A DNA stretch of 64,000 nucleotides, from NCBI RefSeq assembly GCF_017104715.1, contig NZ_JAAGPI010000004.1, positions 372,001-436,000 on the forward strand, given 5' to 3'. The DNA comes from Burkholderia sp. Ac-20365 (GTDB lineage Bacteria; Pseudomonadota; Gammaproteobacteria; Burkholderiales; Burkholderiaceae). The stretch's first letter is position 1. Each line of letters begins with the position of its first letter. Under the pieces are notes generated by a model. The model did no database searches. It was not told the DNA's origin and was given only the letters and a program-made list of their open reading frames with translations. This document shows positions 25,839 to 34,404 of the stretch, one piece after another. A program made the position numbers and the translations under genes.

Positions 25839-26201
25839 ATGCGAGGGGATGAGAAGAGGGTTGTCGACGCGTTTTGCGTCTTCCTTGAACGCGATGGATG
25901 GTCGGTCCAGAGGGAGGTAAAGCGGGTAGACGTCGTAGCAGAGAGGGGGGAAGCGAGGCTTTTCGCAGAGGCGAAAGGCCGAACACTTGGCGCAAGTGTC
26001 GATGTTGACACACTCTACGGCCAGTTGTTGCGGCGCATGCCGGCCGACGAAGTTGGCCGCGCGCGGTTTGCCGTTGTCGTTCCAGAACTGATGGTTCGAG
26101 AGGCGACACGTGTTTCGCCGCGGGTCCGCGCGATCCTTAACATCGACGTCTATGCCGTGAGCGACGATGGCCACGTTCGATGCGTCGTCTGCTCGGCGTG
26201 A
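25839..26201 (+). CDS. PD-(D/E)XK nuclease-fold protein, 120 aa
   Basis: Compact protein with VDVVAERGEARLFAEAKG, where D..., E and K give the D-x(n)-E-x-K pattern of restriction-endonuclease-like folds, followed by a helix DVDTLYGQLLRRMP and a strand FAVVVPE. Such minimal proteins occur in mobile elements as Holliday-junction- or Vsr-like enzymes. Start at ATG 25839 after GCGGAGTAAGCG. It is near hipA, but about 90 nt downstream and not clearly in the operon. Confidence 0.6.
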   Translation: MRGDEKRVVDAFCVFLERDGWSVQREVKRVDVVAERGEARLFAEAKGRTLGASVDVDTLYGQLLRRMPADEVGRARFAVVVPELMVREATRVSPRVRAILNIDVYAVSDDGHVRCVVCSA

Positions 26202-26272
26202 GAAGGATAGTCCCCGACGCGTAGCGCCGGGGACACGTGCCTATCCGCCAGAGCCTAGCACCGGGAGCGACT

Positions 26273-27001
26273 TCACTCCAGCACGCCACATGCGCTCGAG
26301 TCGATCGCTTCGATCTCGACCTGCGAGGCGTCAAAGGCGACGAGCACGCATTCGGCGTCTACACCTTCGATGACTCCATCGCCGAACGGATAAACGACGA
26401 GCACGCCGTCGTATCCATACGATCGCAGGGCGTCCTGAACCTCCGTGCCGTACCCGTTGTAGCCTTCGTCAGCGAGGCGCTCGGCAACCGCAATTGCGAG
26501 CACAGGAGGGAGCGCCTGTTCGATGAGTTCCGGATTGATCTCCGCGTTAAGCGATTCCTCCGTCGGGTAGAAGTGATACGGGTTCTGGAGTCGAACCCGC
26601 GTCTTCATGACCAGATCGCCGTAACCTGCGGCAGCAGCGGGACGATCGGCGAGATAGATTCCTGGTCCCTGTGCGCCGGACGCTGACGGAATAAACGTGT
26701 CGAAGCGGGCGTTGGTTCCATGAAATGCCGTTACGTCGAGTGGGCGGGCTGTGCGCCCAGCGAGCTGAGCAGCGAGCGGCCGCGCGTGTAGATCAAACGA
26801 AGGCAGCGTGTATTCTTCCAGCCAAGCGCGCCCAAACGCTTCCTGCATCCCAAGGATGGCCGGGAGATCAGAGGGGAAATCAGCGTCCCCGTCCTGCCAC
26901 GTGCGACTGACGTATTTCTTCCAGTGCTTTCCGAATCGGACATAGAGCCGCTGCATGGCGGCTATCGCCGAGACTGACGGAGTCGCGGTTTGCTGTTGCA
27001 T
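26273..27001 (-). CDS. ART-PolyVal-type ADP-ribosyltransferase-fold protein
   Basis: 242 residues. Residues 94-96 HGT, followed by RFDTF, and 112-117 GPGIYL then YGD, are the hallmarks of the ART domain found in phage and plasmid polyvalent proteins (H of motif 1, Y of motif 2). The third position would fall in the C-terminal GYDGVLVVY region, and its Glu is not obvious. These domains are thought to modify host or rival proteins when an element enters a cell. The N-terminal 85 residues are a helical region without a known domain. Activity is inferred. Confidence 0.65.
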   Translation of the reverse strand: MQQQTATPSVSAIAAMQRLYVRFGKHWKKYVSRTWQDGDADFPSDLPAILGMQEAFGRAWLEEYTLPSFDLHARPLAAQLAGRTARPLDVTAFHGTNARFDTFIPSASGAQGPGIYLADRPAAAAGYGDLVMKTRVRLQNPYHFYPTEESLNAEINPELIEQALPPVLAIAVAERLADEGYNGYGTEVQDALRSYGYDGVLVVYPFGDGVIEGVDAECVLVAFDASQVEIEAIDSSACGVLE

Positions 27002-27089
27002 TGAAATTTCCCTGTTGTGTGCTCGCATGCGAGCGTTGAAAAACAGGGGCGGCGAAGCCACTCACGCGAACGAAGCAGTCGTTTGAGTG
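27002..27089 (-). promoter_or_regulatory. Three-hairpin leader RNA, gene starting at 27001
   Basis: Minus strand. CACTC/GAGTG encloses ACGA/TCGT (hairpin A). GGC/GCC closes hairpin B. In hairpin C the SD arm is ACAGGG and its partner CCCTGT, around a GCTCG/CGAGC stem. A clear case of matched change away from AAGGAG. Confidence 0.8.
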
Positions 27090-27186
27090 AAGGGTCTCTT
27101 AGTGTGGGGAGGAGCGCCACGCACGCCGGCGTCCGGAAAGGACGTCGGCGCCCATAGACGCTCCTGATTGCAGGGATGGGAAGAGA

Positions 27187-28173
27187 TCAGAACGACAGAC
27201 GGAACTGGTCGCCGACCTTCGGGGCCATTTTGCTAGTAGCAATGTCCATCCAGCGGGTCATTTCATTCGAGCGATGCATCATGTTGTTCGAAATGCCCTG
27301 CTGGTGAGCCTTCTTACGTGCAGAGAAGTCCCACGCCATCGAATCATAAGAAGCTACGAAATCGAACATTCGCACGTACTCGATCGCCGCGCCTTTCACG
27401 CCGAAGAGATGCACCTTCATGCCTTTCGGTAGATGTCGCTCCAGCGCCGTGAGAATTGCGAGCAGCCCGTGCTCGGGATGATGAACGTCCCGTCGGCACA
27501 CTGAGCCGATGCCGATCAGAGCCGGTGGCGCAACCCATGGTTCCCAGTAGCCCCATACCTCGAGCATCAATTCCAAACTTCGTAAGTATTGCGTACGAGT
27601 CCAACCTTGAATCACGGGAACAACTGGCCGAAGCATGTCCTGGACGACACACGCCGGGGTATCCTTGCACAACTGCTCCTGCCAGTCGTACAAAACCTGG
27701 AGGCAGCCGAAGAGCAAAGTGCCAGTTGCGCGAATGCGAAAATCGACCTCTTCATCGCTCCCAGTGGCCTCGGGTTCGCAGCAAAGGTCTGGCTGAGAGG
27801 CCCATGTCGGACGCATCTCAGCTGCGAGTGTTAAATAGTCTGAGTAGGTCCACGGATATACCCCAGCCATACCGGGTTGTGTTCCCTTTCGACTCCAATT
27901 TTGTACGGCCGTAAAGCCGGCACTATCCAGCGCCCACGCCGGCAACTCGTGCAGCGGCGTGGCCTCAGGGACGCGAAATTTGCCGGCGCTCGCGTCGTAA
28001 AACGCGCTCGCGGACACCATCCCGGCGTATTGCATCTTCTCGGCATGCACGGCGAGATGACCTCCTTTGTGGGGAATGCCGATATGCATTCGAGGTGTAT
28101 CTTCGAGAAGCGCGTTCAGTTGATGACGTGGCAACTCTCCAACCGGCCCAAGAAACTTTTCGATCAGATTCAT
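27187..28173 (-). CDS. DpdA-like DNA 7-deazaguanine transglycosylase
   Basis: 328 residues of the tRNA-guanine-transglycosylase-like DpdA family. Diagnostic stretches: ALDSAGFT (81-88, D83 near the usual catalytic Asp), QPDLCCEPE (D129), PVIQGWT...YLRSLEL, IGIGSVCRR (220-228), KVHLFGVKG (253-261) and SYDSMAW (275-281). DpdA exchanges guanine in DNA for a preQ0-type base made by the host queuosine pathway; phages and islands use this to evade restriction. No preQ0 biosynthesis or dpdB-K genes are nearby, so host preQ0 would be the supply. The leader hairpin precedes the start. Confidence 0.8.
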   Translation of the reverse strand: MNLIEKFLGPVGELPRHQLNALLEDTPRMHIGIPHKGGHLAVHAEKMQYAGMVSASAFYDASAGKFRVPEATPLHELPAWALDSAGFTAVQNWSRKGTQPGMAGVYPWTYSDYLTLAAEMRPTWASQPDLCCEPEATGSDEEVDFRIRATGTLLFGCLQVLYDWQEQLCKDTPACVVQDMLRPVVPVIQGWTRTQYLRSLELMLEVWGYWEPWVAPPALIGIGSVCRRDVHHPEHGLLAILTALERHLPKGMKVHLFGVKGAAIEYVRMFDFVASYDSMAWDFSARKKAHQQGISNNMMHRSNEMTRWMDIATSKMAPKVGDQFRLSF

Positions 28174-28260
28174 GATTAACTCCTCTGTGCCTGGAAGCAG
28201 GCGTTTTGAATGAGGAGGGGCAGTGGCCCTGGACGAGCGCCGGGTGGCTCATCCACGAAC
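28174..28260 (-). promoter_or_regulatory. Three-hairpin leader RNA, gene starting at 28173
   Basis: Minus strand. GTGG/CCAC (A), GAGC/GCTC (B), hairpin C CTCCTC/GAGGAG around GCCTG/CAGGC. The SD and anti-SD are both altered from the common form. Confidence 0.8.
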
Positions 28261-28355
28261 ACCGCTGAGTGCGAATGAGAGAACCCCGCTCAAGGCGGGG
28301 CTCTCAGATGAGGCGCGACAAGGTCGCGCCCCGAGTTTCATTTATCACGACGACG

Positions 28356-29069
28356 CTAGACCGCGACCTCGTGCGCGAATAGCTGACGCGCGGCTGCGTC
28401 TGCCGACTCAGGCGAGTCAGCTTCGACGACGACGTTCATATACGCGCAAAAGTAATACTCCGGCGCAGTGTCGGTCGTGCGCTCGATCGCGAAGCCGGCG
28501 AGCGCCTGCACTTCGTCGACGGTCGTCAGTTCGAGGTACGGAGCCGCCATCGCCGAACGTGCGATTTCCCAGTTGCATTTCAGGGCAAACTCGCGGATAT
28601 CGTCGCGAGCGTACCGCTCCGCAGTAGCCGGATTTTTCGCGGTCACCATGACATCGGCGGAGCGCACCCGCACAAGAAAACGCTGGTTGCCACCAGCCGG
28701 CGGCGCGAGCGAGGTGGCTTTGGCGAGCAGCGCGCGGATCTCAACGATGCGGGACTCGATTTCGTCCGCGCAGCCGTTCTTTTCCTCTTCGCGGTACTTG
28801 ATCGCGAGATCTTCGAGGTCGTCGACCGAGCCGGCGAGCTGGAGAAAGAGATCCGGAGCCTGCTCGATCAGTGACTTGGCGTACTCTCGTTGCTCGGACA
28901 CCTTTCCGATGAAATCCTCGCGGACAGGGAGGATCAGGGGATCGTTGTGCGGCGCCGACCCAGACTGGGTGACGAGGAGCAGCGCAACCCGCTTGCCGTC
29001 GCTTTCCATGTGCCGCGGCTCGAACTTCCACGGGGCGGCCGGAAAGGGAGTGGTGATGTTGTCGTTCAT
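28356..29069 (-). CDS. Hypothetical protein, 237 aa
   Basis: Starts MNDNITTPFPAAPWKFEP. A coiled-coil-prone helix at about residues 60-115 (SEQREYAKSLIEQAP; IKYREEEKNGCADEIESRI), then two similar half-domains, each a beta-alpha unit resembling a small ferredoxin-like fold (FLVRVRSADVMVTAKNPATAERYA and YFCAYMNVVVEADSPESADAAARQ). The internal repeat suggests a duplicated domain. No known family. Confidence 0.65.
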   Translation of the reverse strand: MNDNITTPFPAAPWKFEPRHMESDGKRVALLLVTQSGSAPHNDPLILPVREDFIGKVSEQREYAKSLIEQAPDLFLQLAGSVDDLEDLAIKYREEEKNGCADEIESRIVEIRALLAKATSLAPPAGGNQRFLVRVRSADVMVTAKNPATAERYARDDIREFALKCNWEIARSAMAAPYLELTTVDEVQALAGFAIERTTDTAPEYYFCAYMNVVVEADSPESADAAARQLFAHEVAV

Positions 29070-29130
29070 GAGGAAACCATCCTTTGCTGTGTGTGTTGCC
29101 CAGGAAGGGGGCGTTGAGAAGCACGCACGC
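29070..29130 (-). promoter_or_regulatory. Degenerate leader, gene starting at 29069
   Basis: The inner GCCC/GGGC stem and CTTCTCAACG context are kept, but the SD (AAAGGA) is about 10 nt from the ATG and the anti-SD arm is poor. Confidence 0.4.
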
Positions 29131-29241
29131 AAGCACGTTCGACTGCTGTTCGCATCAGTCAGACGGACTCGCAAGATGGATGGCCACGAGGGGGCAACCG
29201 CCCCGATGAAGGGCGGCGCTCCTTAAGCTAGTGCTGCTCGC

Positions 29242-29964
29242 TTAGCGATCGAATGCTTTCAGAAACTCGCGCTCCCGGGACGGGCTCACGAGCACGACCT
29301 CGGTTTCCGCGACGTGCTTTCCATCTTCGGTTTCGAAGAACGGACGTTGCAGCGGATCGAGCTTGGTCTCCCAGTCGCCTTCGTTGACGACTGCATTCTC
29401 AACGAAGTCATACGCGAGCGAGCCGTTCGGCGCGCGGGAGATGTCGCAAAGCCGTCCGGTCGCATAGGCGATCTCTACGGTTCCCCTGATCCTGCGACCC
29501 TGCCTCGTAAAAAGAAGAGGCGTGTCATCGGACCGGTCAAGGAGATCGCCGTGCGGTTCCGACCCGGCAGGGGACGAATAATTGGCGTCGACGTTTGCGG
29601 CTGCCGCCACGTGCGACGCGTACTGCGCTTCGATGTCTCTCACTCGTTCGTCATCGAGAAATGCGTGCTTCAGCCAGTTGCCTCGATAGTCGAACTGGTC
29701 GCCGACGCGCCGCATGAAGAACGATTCCACGGGCAGGGTGCCGAGGAACTTCTGGATCGCGATCTCGGCTTCGAGGTCGAAAGTGCAGTGCTCGCCAAAT
29801 TTGTCCCGCGCGTACATCGGCGTGAAGTTGCATTCGTAGACGATGATTGTGCCGCGTGGCTCGGAGAGGGTGTCGACCGCATTGAGAGTCAGCGCCTGAA
29901 CTGCAGCGGACGTGAGTTTGACGCGGGGTTTGAGTGCGATGTAGTTGGAAGAACGGATTCCCAT
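29242..29964 (-). CDS. Hypothetical protein, 240 aa
   Basis: Starts MGIRSSNYIALKPRVKLTSAAV after AAAAGGAGC. Mixed alpha/beta with CNFTPMYARDKFGEHCTF (two cysteines 16 apart), a WLKHAFLDDERVRDIEAQYA helix and a beta-rich C-terminus. It is hydrophilic and cytosolic. No family recognised. Monocistronic behind a well-formed leader. Confidence 0.7.
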   Translation of the reverse strand: MGIRSSNYIALKPRVKLTSAAVQALTLNAVDTLSEPRGTIIVYECNFTPMYARDKFGEHCTFDLEAEIAIQKFLGTLPVESFFMRRVGDQFDYRGNWLKHAFLDDERVRDIEAQYASHVAAAANVDANYSSPAGSEPHGDLLDRSDDTPLLFTRQGRRIRGTVEIAYATGRLCDISRAPNGSLAYDFVENAVVNEGDWETKLDPLQRPFFETEDGKHVAETEVVLVSPSREREFLKAFDR

Positions 29965-30047
29965 CTGTTTGCTCCTTTTGCCCGTAAGCGGGCGGATGAA
30001 AGGAGGCGAGCGAACGCGCTCGGTGGAGTCACCTCGACGAAGCGCAC
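29965..30047 (-). promoter_or_regulatory. Three-hairpin leader RNA, gene starting at 29964
   Basis: Minus strand. GTGCGCTTCG; GGTG/CACC (A); GAGCG/CGCTC (B); hairpin C CTCCTTT/AAAGGAG around GCCCG/CGGGC. Nearly the consensus copy. Confidence 0.85.
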
Positions 30048-30221
30048 TCAATGGGAAGTCGATGAACCGGTCTGCGCGTGCCGCCGCATGGGCGTGGAGA
30101 ACGGTTCAACTCAATCTGAATGCCGATCTAAACGGCTGGTGGCAATGATAGCACCGGCCCCGGAGCCGGAGCAATAACCCAGCTGGCAATGCATAAACGG
30201 CTGCCGGGACCGGTGTCCCGA

Positions 30222-30500
30222 TCAGGAGGCCAGTGCAGCGGACGGCGCCGCGTCGCTGGCGTAACGGACCCGATGCTTGACGGCGAGATAGACGCCTACA
30301 CCTACGCACGTCACGCCCGCCAGGAACATGCCGAGCGCGAGATTGTGCTCGCCGAGATAGACCTGTGCAAGGCGAGCACAGCCGCCGACGCCATCAAAGG
30401 CGAGTGCGGAGCCGAGGATCGCGGAACCGGTGATGGAAAGGGCCGTCCCCGTACGGCGCAATTTCGCAGTCTGGGTGTTGCCGTGGATTGCTTTCTTCAT
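30222..30500 (-). CDS. Small membrane protein, two TM segments, 92 aa
   Basis: Start after GGAGGCAAA. Basic N-terminus (MKKAIHGNTQTAKLRRTG), TM at about 19-38 (ALSITGSAILGSALAF) and 50-78 (LALGMFLAGVTCVGVGVYLAV), a short loop and a soluble Ala/Ser tail. No family recognised. Confidence 0.6.
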   Translation of the reverse strand: MKKAIHGNTQTAKLRRTGTALSITGSAILGSALAFDGVGGCARLAQVYLGEHNLALGMFLAGVTCVGVGVYLAVKHRVRYASDAAPSAALAS

Positions 30501-30793
30501 TTTGCCTCCAGCAAGTTTTCGGCACGGTGCAAAGATCTGCCGCGGCACCGACCAACACTGTAGTCCCAAGGCGGCCTCCTGGGAAAATGTCCGTGCGGCC
30601 TTAGCCGACGGATCGTTTGCCACGATTGTAGCCCTATGCAGCGTCTGACATTCCGGGCGCACAAAAGTTGACGCGCGACGCTCGAACACTAGCGTCTGAT
30701 GGCAGAGCACACTGTTACGCGACGCGCATTGCAAAGGCGGTTGTCTAGCACGCCGCGGTCCTGCCGGCTGCCGTCGCTCGAAATCTGGTGTCG
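30501..30793. other. Gap of about 290 nt
   Basis: I see no gene, terminator or leader copy that I can support. It probably carries the promoter of the small membrane protein gene ending at 30222. Confidence 0.35.
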
Positions 30794-31012
30794 TCAGCAG
30801 ACAGGGCACAGCGCCGCGAACGCTTGCCAGACGTGCTGGCAGCTAAAAACGAGCATCGTCACAAGCGCGGAGAGAGGCCCGGAGTCGGGGGCCATGATGA
30901 CGAGGGCGGCAAAAAGGCCCAGCGCGGTGCCGAGCAGGCACATGACACGCTGGCGGTTACGCGTCCAGAAGGACGGCACAGGAGCGGCTGAACTCGAGCA
31001 GGCGTGAGACAT
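30794..31012 (-). CDS. Small membrane protein, 72 aa
   Basis: Two hydrophobic segments (CLLGTALGLFAALVIMAP and a second around residues 48-65) and cysteines at both ends (SHAC; LCPVC). Weak SD (GGGAAC). Real gene likely but not certain; hydrophobic composition and size argue for a membrane micro-protein. Confidence 0.5.
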   Translation of the reverse strand: MSHACSSSAAPVPSFWTRNRQRVMCLLGTALGLFAALVIMAPDSGPLSALVTMLVFSCQHVWQAFAALCPVC

Positions 31013-31093
31013 AAGCAGTTCCCGGTAAGGGTGATCGGTACAGCAACATTCTTTGGTACGGTTTTCTCAACGCAAGTCGGCGGCGCGGGGCGA

Positions 31094-31132
31094 TAAAAAA
31101 AGCCCCTACTGTCACGAAAGCGACGGTAGGGG
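31094..31132 (-). terminator. Rho-independent terminator
   Basis: GCCCCTAC/GTAGGGGC with inner GTC/GAC; seven U residues follow on the minus strand. Ends the GHKL ATPase gene. Confidence 0.88.
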
Positions 31133-31169
31133 CGTATTGCGGTTAATGGGAGTAGAAGCCTAAACGGTG

Positions 31170-32819
31170 TCAGGCGCTACCTGCTTCGCCCAGAACTTCC
31201 ATGACACTCAGGCGGCCGCGCTCGTTGACTGCGACGACGTAGCGCTTGTTGCACACGGAATCGACATTCACGAAGACATCGCGGAGAGCGTTCTGCAAAA
31301 CGTCTTTCGGGGCAGCGCCGCGGGCTTGACCGATCAGCGCGGCGAGTTGCGCCTCTACCTCGTCACGATAGTCCGTGTCGAGGCGATCGTGCTCGTTTGT
31401 GAACGACTGCACCTGACGCACGCCTTCCGCGACTGCTTTGGTACCTTCTGGCGAGTAAATCCGCGTGATACCTTGGTCGTCGGTAACCGCCAGCTCGTGA
31501 CTGTCGATGCACACATCACCCCATGGTCCTTTTACGAGGATCTGCTTGCAGGGGACGAGGAAGCCAGCGTCGCATATGCCGCGAATCGAGATTTCAGGCA
31601 ATGCGTCGACGACCTCGTAGGTCAGGTCGATCTCATCGATCGCAGGTAGCGACGATGTCCAGTGATTGTCGGGAACCGCCTGGGTCATCACGATCCCGCT
31701 ATGGGCGATGACGTAGGCGAGACGCAACGCTGACAAACCGTCGGTATCGATTTCCGCGAATACACCGCCAGCAACGGCGCGCCGCTTCCCGCTTTCGAGC
31801 TCACCTTGCGGCACGAGATAGTGCACATCGTCGGAGATCTCCGTTACAGCGTCATACCAGTTCCCGCTGTCGTTCCACAACACCGCGATCGGCTTTTTGA
31901 ACAGCTTGAGCGGTGCGAACGGAATATCAGAGAGAAGTTCGGCAGCATACTTCAAGGCCTGTTCCCAATAGAACCGCACGAACTCTTCTGCGCCGACAGC
32001 GTCGTGCTTCTTCCGAAGCTCCGCAGCGACAACTGTCTTGATTGCGTCTTGAACTTTGGCGATCTGGGCCTCTGCATCGATCAACTGATGACGGTCCGGC
32101 AACTGGGCGCGAAACGCTTTGCTATCGAGATGGACGACGACGTCGAACGCCGAACTGTGCTTGCTGCCCCGAGCTACCTCAACGCCCTGAAGAAACGCGA
32201 TGTAGCGGTGTGTTTCGAAGGAGCTATTGCCCAGACCCGGCACACGGATCGCACCGACAGGTGAATCGATGTAACCGCTCGCGTCCAGTGCGAACGGACG
32301 TGGCAACGGCTTTCCGTCGAGATGGACCGGGATCGCAAAACCACGCGCGATATTGACCAGCGCTGAAGGCACAAAAGCCGAATCGAATTGCAGGCCGTGG
32401 AGCGTCAGTCGCGTACCGACAGTGACGTCGCCCTCGATCACGTCCACTTCGTCCTGTTTCAGCACAGCTGCAGTTGCTGCGCTGAGCGTCGCGCCACACG
32501 ACTCGATGGTGATGGCGCTGCATGCAAATAGCGCGCTGACGAAGCCCATACCAAACGGTCGTTCCTCTACCTGAACCTCCGCGTCCCAGCCGCTTTCGGC
32601 GACCGTGAACAGGTTCTGGAAATCCGAGATGCCGCTGCCGTCATCGGTCACGACCAGATCGTCACCTTTGAGCTCGAACGCGACAAAGGAGGCGCCTGCA
32701 CGACGCGCGTTCTGTGCCAACTCCGAGAGGAACGTCGTGTTGTTGCTGAAGGCGAAGCCGAGATTGCTGATGAGCTTGCGCTCGTTCGTGGCGAGGCGGA
32801 TTGTTGCGTTCATATTCAT
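31170..32819 (-). CDS. GHKL-type ATPase (Hsp90/MutL/histidine-kinase fold), 549 aa
   Basis: N-terminal Bergerat ATP-binding fold: N-box SELAQNARR (32-40), G1 box DDGSGISD (59-66), G2 PFGMGF (88-93). The remaining 430 residues resemble a middle/C-terminal region of Hsp90-like defence or phage proteins (HHEx-free, with RYYAVLW-like beta strands), not MutL or a sensor kinase. No histidine phospho-acceptor domain or response regulator is adjacent. It is a cytosolic ATP-dependent switch of unknown target, on its own transcript with leader and terminator. Confidence 0.78.
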   Translation of the reverse strand: MNMNATIRLATNERKLISNLGFAFSNNTTFLSELAQNARRAGASFVAFELKGDDLVVTDDGSGISDFQNLFTVAESGWDAEVQVEERPFGMGFVSALFACSAITIESCGATLSAATAAVLKQDEVDVIEGDVTVGTRLTLHGLQFDSAFVPSALVNIARGFAIPVHLDGKPLPRPFALDASGYIDSPVGAIRVPGLGNSSFETHRYIAFLQGVEVARGSKHSSAFDVVVHLDSKAFRAQLPDRHQLIDAEAQIAKVQDAIKTVVAAELRKKHDAVGAEEFVRFYWEQALKYAAELLSDIPFAPLKLFKKPIAVLWNDSGNWYDAVTEISDDVHYLVPQGELESGKRRAVAGGVFAEIDTDGLSALRLAYVIAHSGIVMTQAVPDNHWTSSLPAIDEIDLTYEVVDALPEISIRGICDAGFLVPCKQILVKGPWGDVCIDSHELAVTDDQGITRIYSPEGTKAVAEGVRQVQSFTNEHDRLDTDYRDEVEAQLAALIGQARGAAPKDVLQNALRDVFVNVDSVCNKRYVVAVNERGRLSVMEVLGEAGSA

Positions 32820-32906
32820 GTGCTCCTTGCTTTGGTGCCGACGATTCGGCGTTGGGAAAGGGCACAGCCAACTGGCTTTGATGAACCGGGCTCATCGAAG
32901 CAAGCG
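32820..32906 (-). promoter_or_regulatory. Three-hairpin leader RNA, gene starting at 32819
   Basis: Minus strand. GATGA/TCATC (A); hairpin C GTGC plus CCTT pairs with AAGGaGCAC (one bulge) around GCCGA/TCGGC. Confidence 0.7.
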
Positions 32907-32972
32907 GGAGGAAACCCGACCATCGAAAGAATCGACGGCCGGGTGTATTGCAGTGGTTACGAAGGCGAAAAG

Positions 32973-34216
32973 TCAGAACAGCGCGTCGGGAACAGTCAGC
33001 CGTTCAAGGAGGCCGGGCTGATGAATCGTCGCGTGCGGGAAGCGGGTCGCGCCGCCTGCAATGTATTCCGCGTTGAGTTCCACGCCGATCCATTTGCGTC
33101 CGAGCTTTTCCGCGACGGCACCCGTCTGGAAGGAACCGGAAAAGGGATCCATCACGATCTCGCCTGGCCTGGTGCACAACTGGATGAAGTGCGATGGCAA
33201 CTCAGCAGGAAAGCGCGCAGGGTGAACGGGCAAACCGAGTTCGCGACAACGACGTTGATAGCTGTCGTTCGAGGAAGTGTTCGCGGCAGTCAGAAGATTG
33301 CCGGGAATCGCGCCGCCGTTGTCGATGCTGAATGCACCGTCTGCGAGTTGATGCCCGCTGGGACGCGCTCTCTTCTTTTCACCGCCCGCCGCGAGGCGCG
33401 CGAGCATCGCGTCGCTATACTCGGTAAGAACCTGACGGTTGTCGGCGTACGGCTCACCGTGCGGCGCAAGCCAGTAGAGTTGTTCTAACGACGACTTGCA
33501 GCGGACCCGGTTTATGGTTACCCAGGCCGCTGGCGTTGGCAATTTCGCCGGGTTATGCCACGAGTACCTTCGCGCCAGCCTCCATCCAAGATCGTCAGCA
33601 AAACGGACGAGAAGACGTTCCTGATAGAGGGATAGCGTTGGTTCGCCAGGATTATATACATCGGCTGTATTCAGCACGATCGACCCGCTTTGCTTCATCT
33701 TTTTGGGCCACGTTTCGGCTATTCGCAAAAGCCAGTCCAGGTACTGCTCGGCACCCAGATTGCCGTATTGCTCCGACGAAGCAGAGGGTAAGGAGGCGAA
33801 CTGAAGATCAGCGAGACACTGTCGTCCTCGACATGGGCGATCGCTTCTTCGGCGCGACCATACATCGCAATGCCATCGGCGGTCGTAAAAATGGTGATCA
33901 CGATTCCGGGCGCTGCGGTGTGTAGGGCGTCTTTTCCTTTACCGGTCAATTGCCATGTGCTCTTGCCGGTCGGCACAACGAGGCCTAAAGCTTTGGCGCG
34001 TTGTTGTCCCCACCGTACAGTGCGCTCAAAGGCATTGAAGCGTTTGCCGCCGATCACGATCTGCTCATTGCGGTGATCGTCAGCGACACCCATCTTTCGG
34101 GCAACGCTATCGTATAAATCGCCGGTGCTTGCTTTGCCGCCTTCGTTCTCGAGGGCGTCAAGAAGCGGAAGAACGAATTGTTGCTGAGTGGGCTTGCGCG
34201 GTGTGGTGTTGTTCAT
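32973..34216 (-). pseudogene. Frameshifted beta-class amino-methyltransferase with Mrr-like N-terminal domain
   Basis: Two frames make one gene. The first, from ATG 34216, encodes a winged-helix domain like the N-terminus of Mrr (residues 10-95) and then motif IV SPPY near residue 143. The frame is lost about 6 codons later, near 33765, and runs to a stop at 33719. The next frame picks up directly (EQYGNLGAEQYLDWLLRIAETWP...) and ends with motif I DPFSGSFQTGA and a GVELN motif, the order of beta-class N6-adenine/N4-cytosine methyltransferases. A single missing base after CTTCGTCG explains it. Genuine mutation or sequencing error cannot be told apart here. An intact copy would be about 413 aa. 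Confidence 0.8.
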
Positions 34217-34305
34217 TCTGACTCCTTGACTGCCGAACGATCGGCGAATGGTTAAGGAGTCGAGCACCCATGTGCTCGGTCAAGCAAAATCTTGACGAAG
34301 CGCAC
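34217..34305 (-). promoter_or_regulatory. Three-hairpin leader RNA, gene starting at 34216
   Basis: Minus strand. GTGCGCTTCG; hairpin A GTCAAG/CTTGAC; hairpin B GAGCAC/GTGCTC (6 bp); hairpin C GACTCCTT/AAGGAGTC (8 bp) around GCCGA/TCGGC. CGAGCAC could also pair with the 5' GTGC...TCG, giving an alternative fold. Confidence 0.85.
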
Positions 34306-34404
34306 GGCTAGAGTGGCTGGCGTGCTTTGACGCAGTGTGGAGGCAGCAGCGTTGTGCTGCGGCATGATGCCGTGTAATCGGCGCAGAAGGGATAATACCC
34401 GAAT

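Noticed and set aside
29314..30177. Plus-strand frame of 287 codons
   Set aside because: Runs across the leader and the minus-strand gene with its consensus SD; treated as a shadow.
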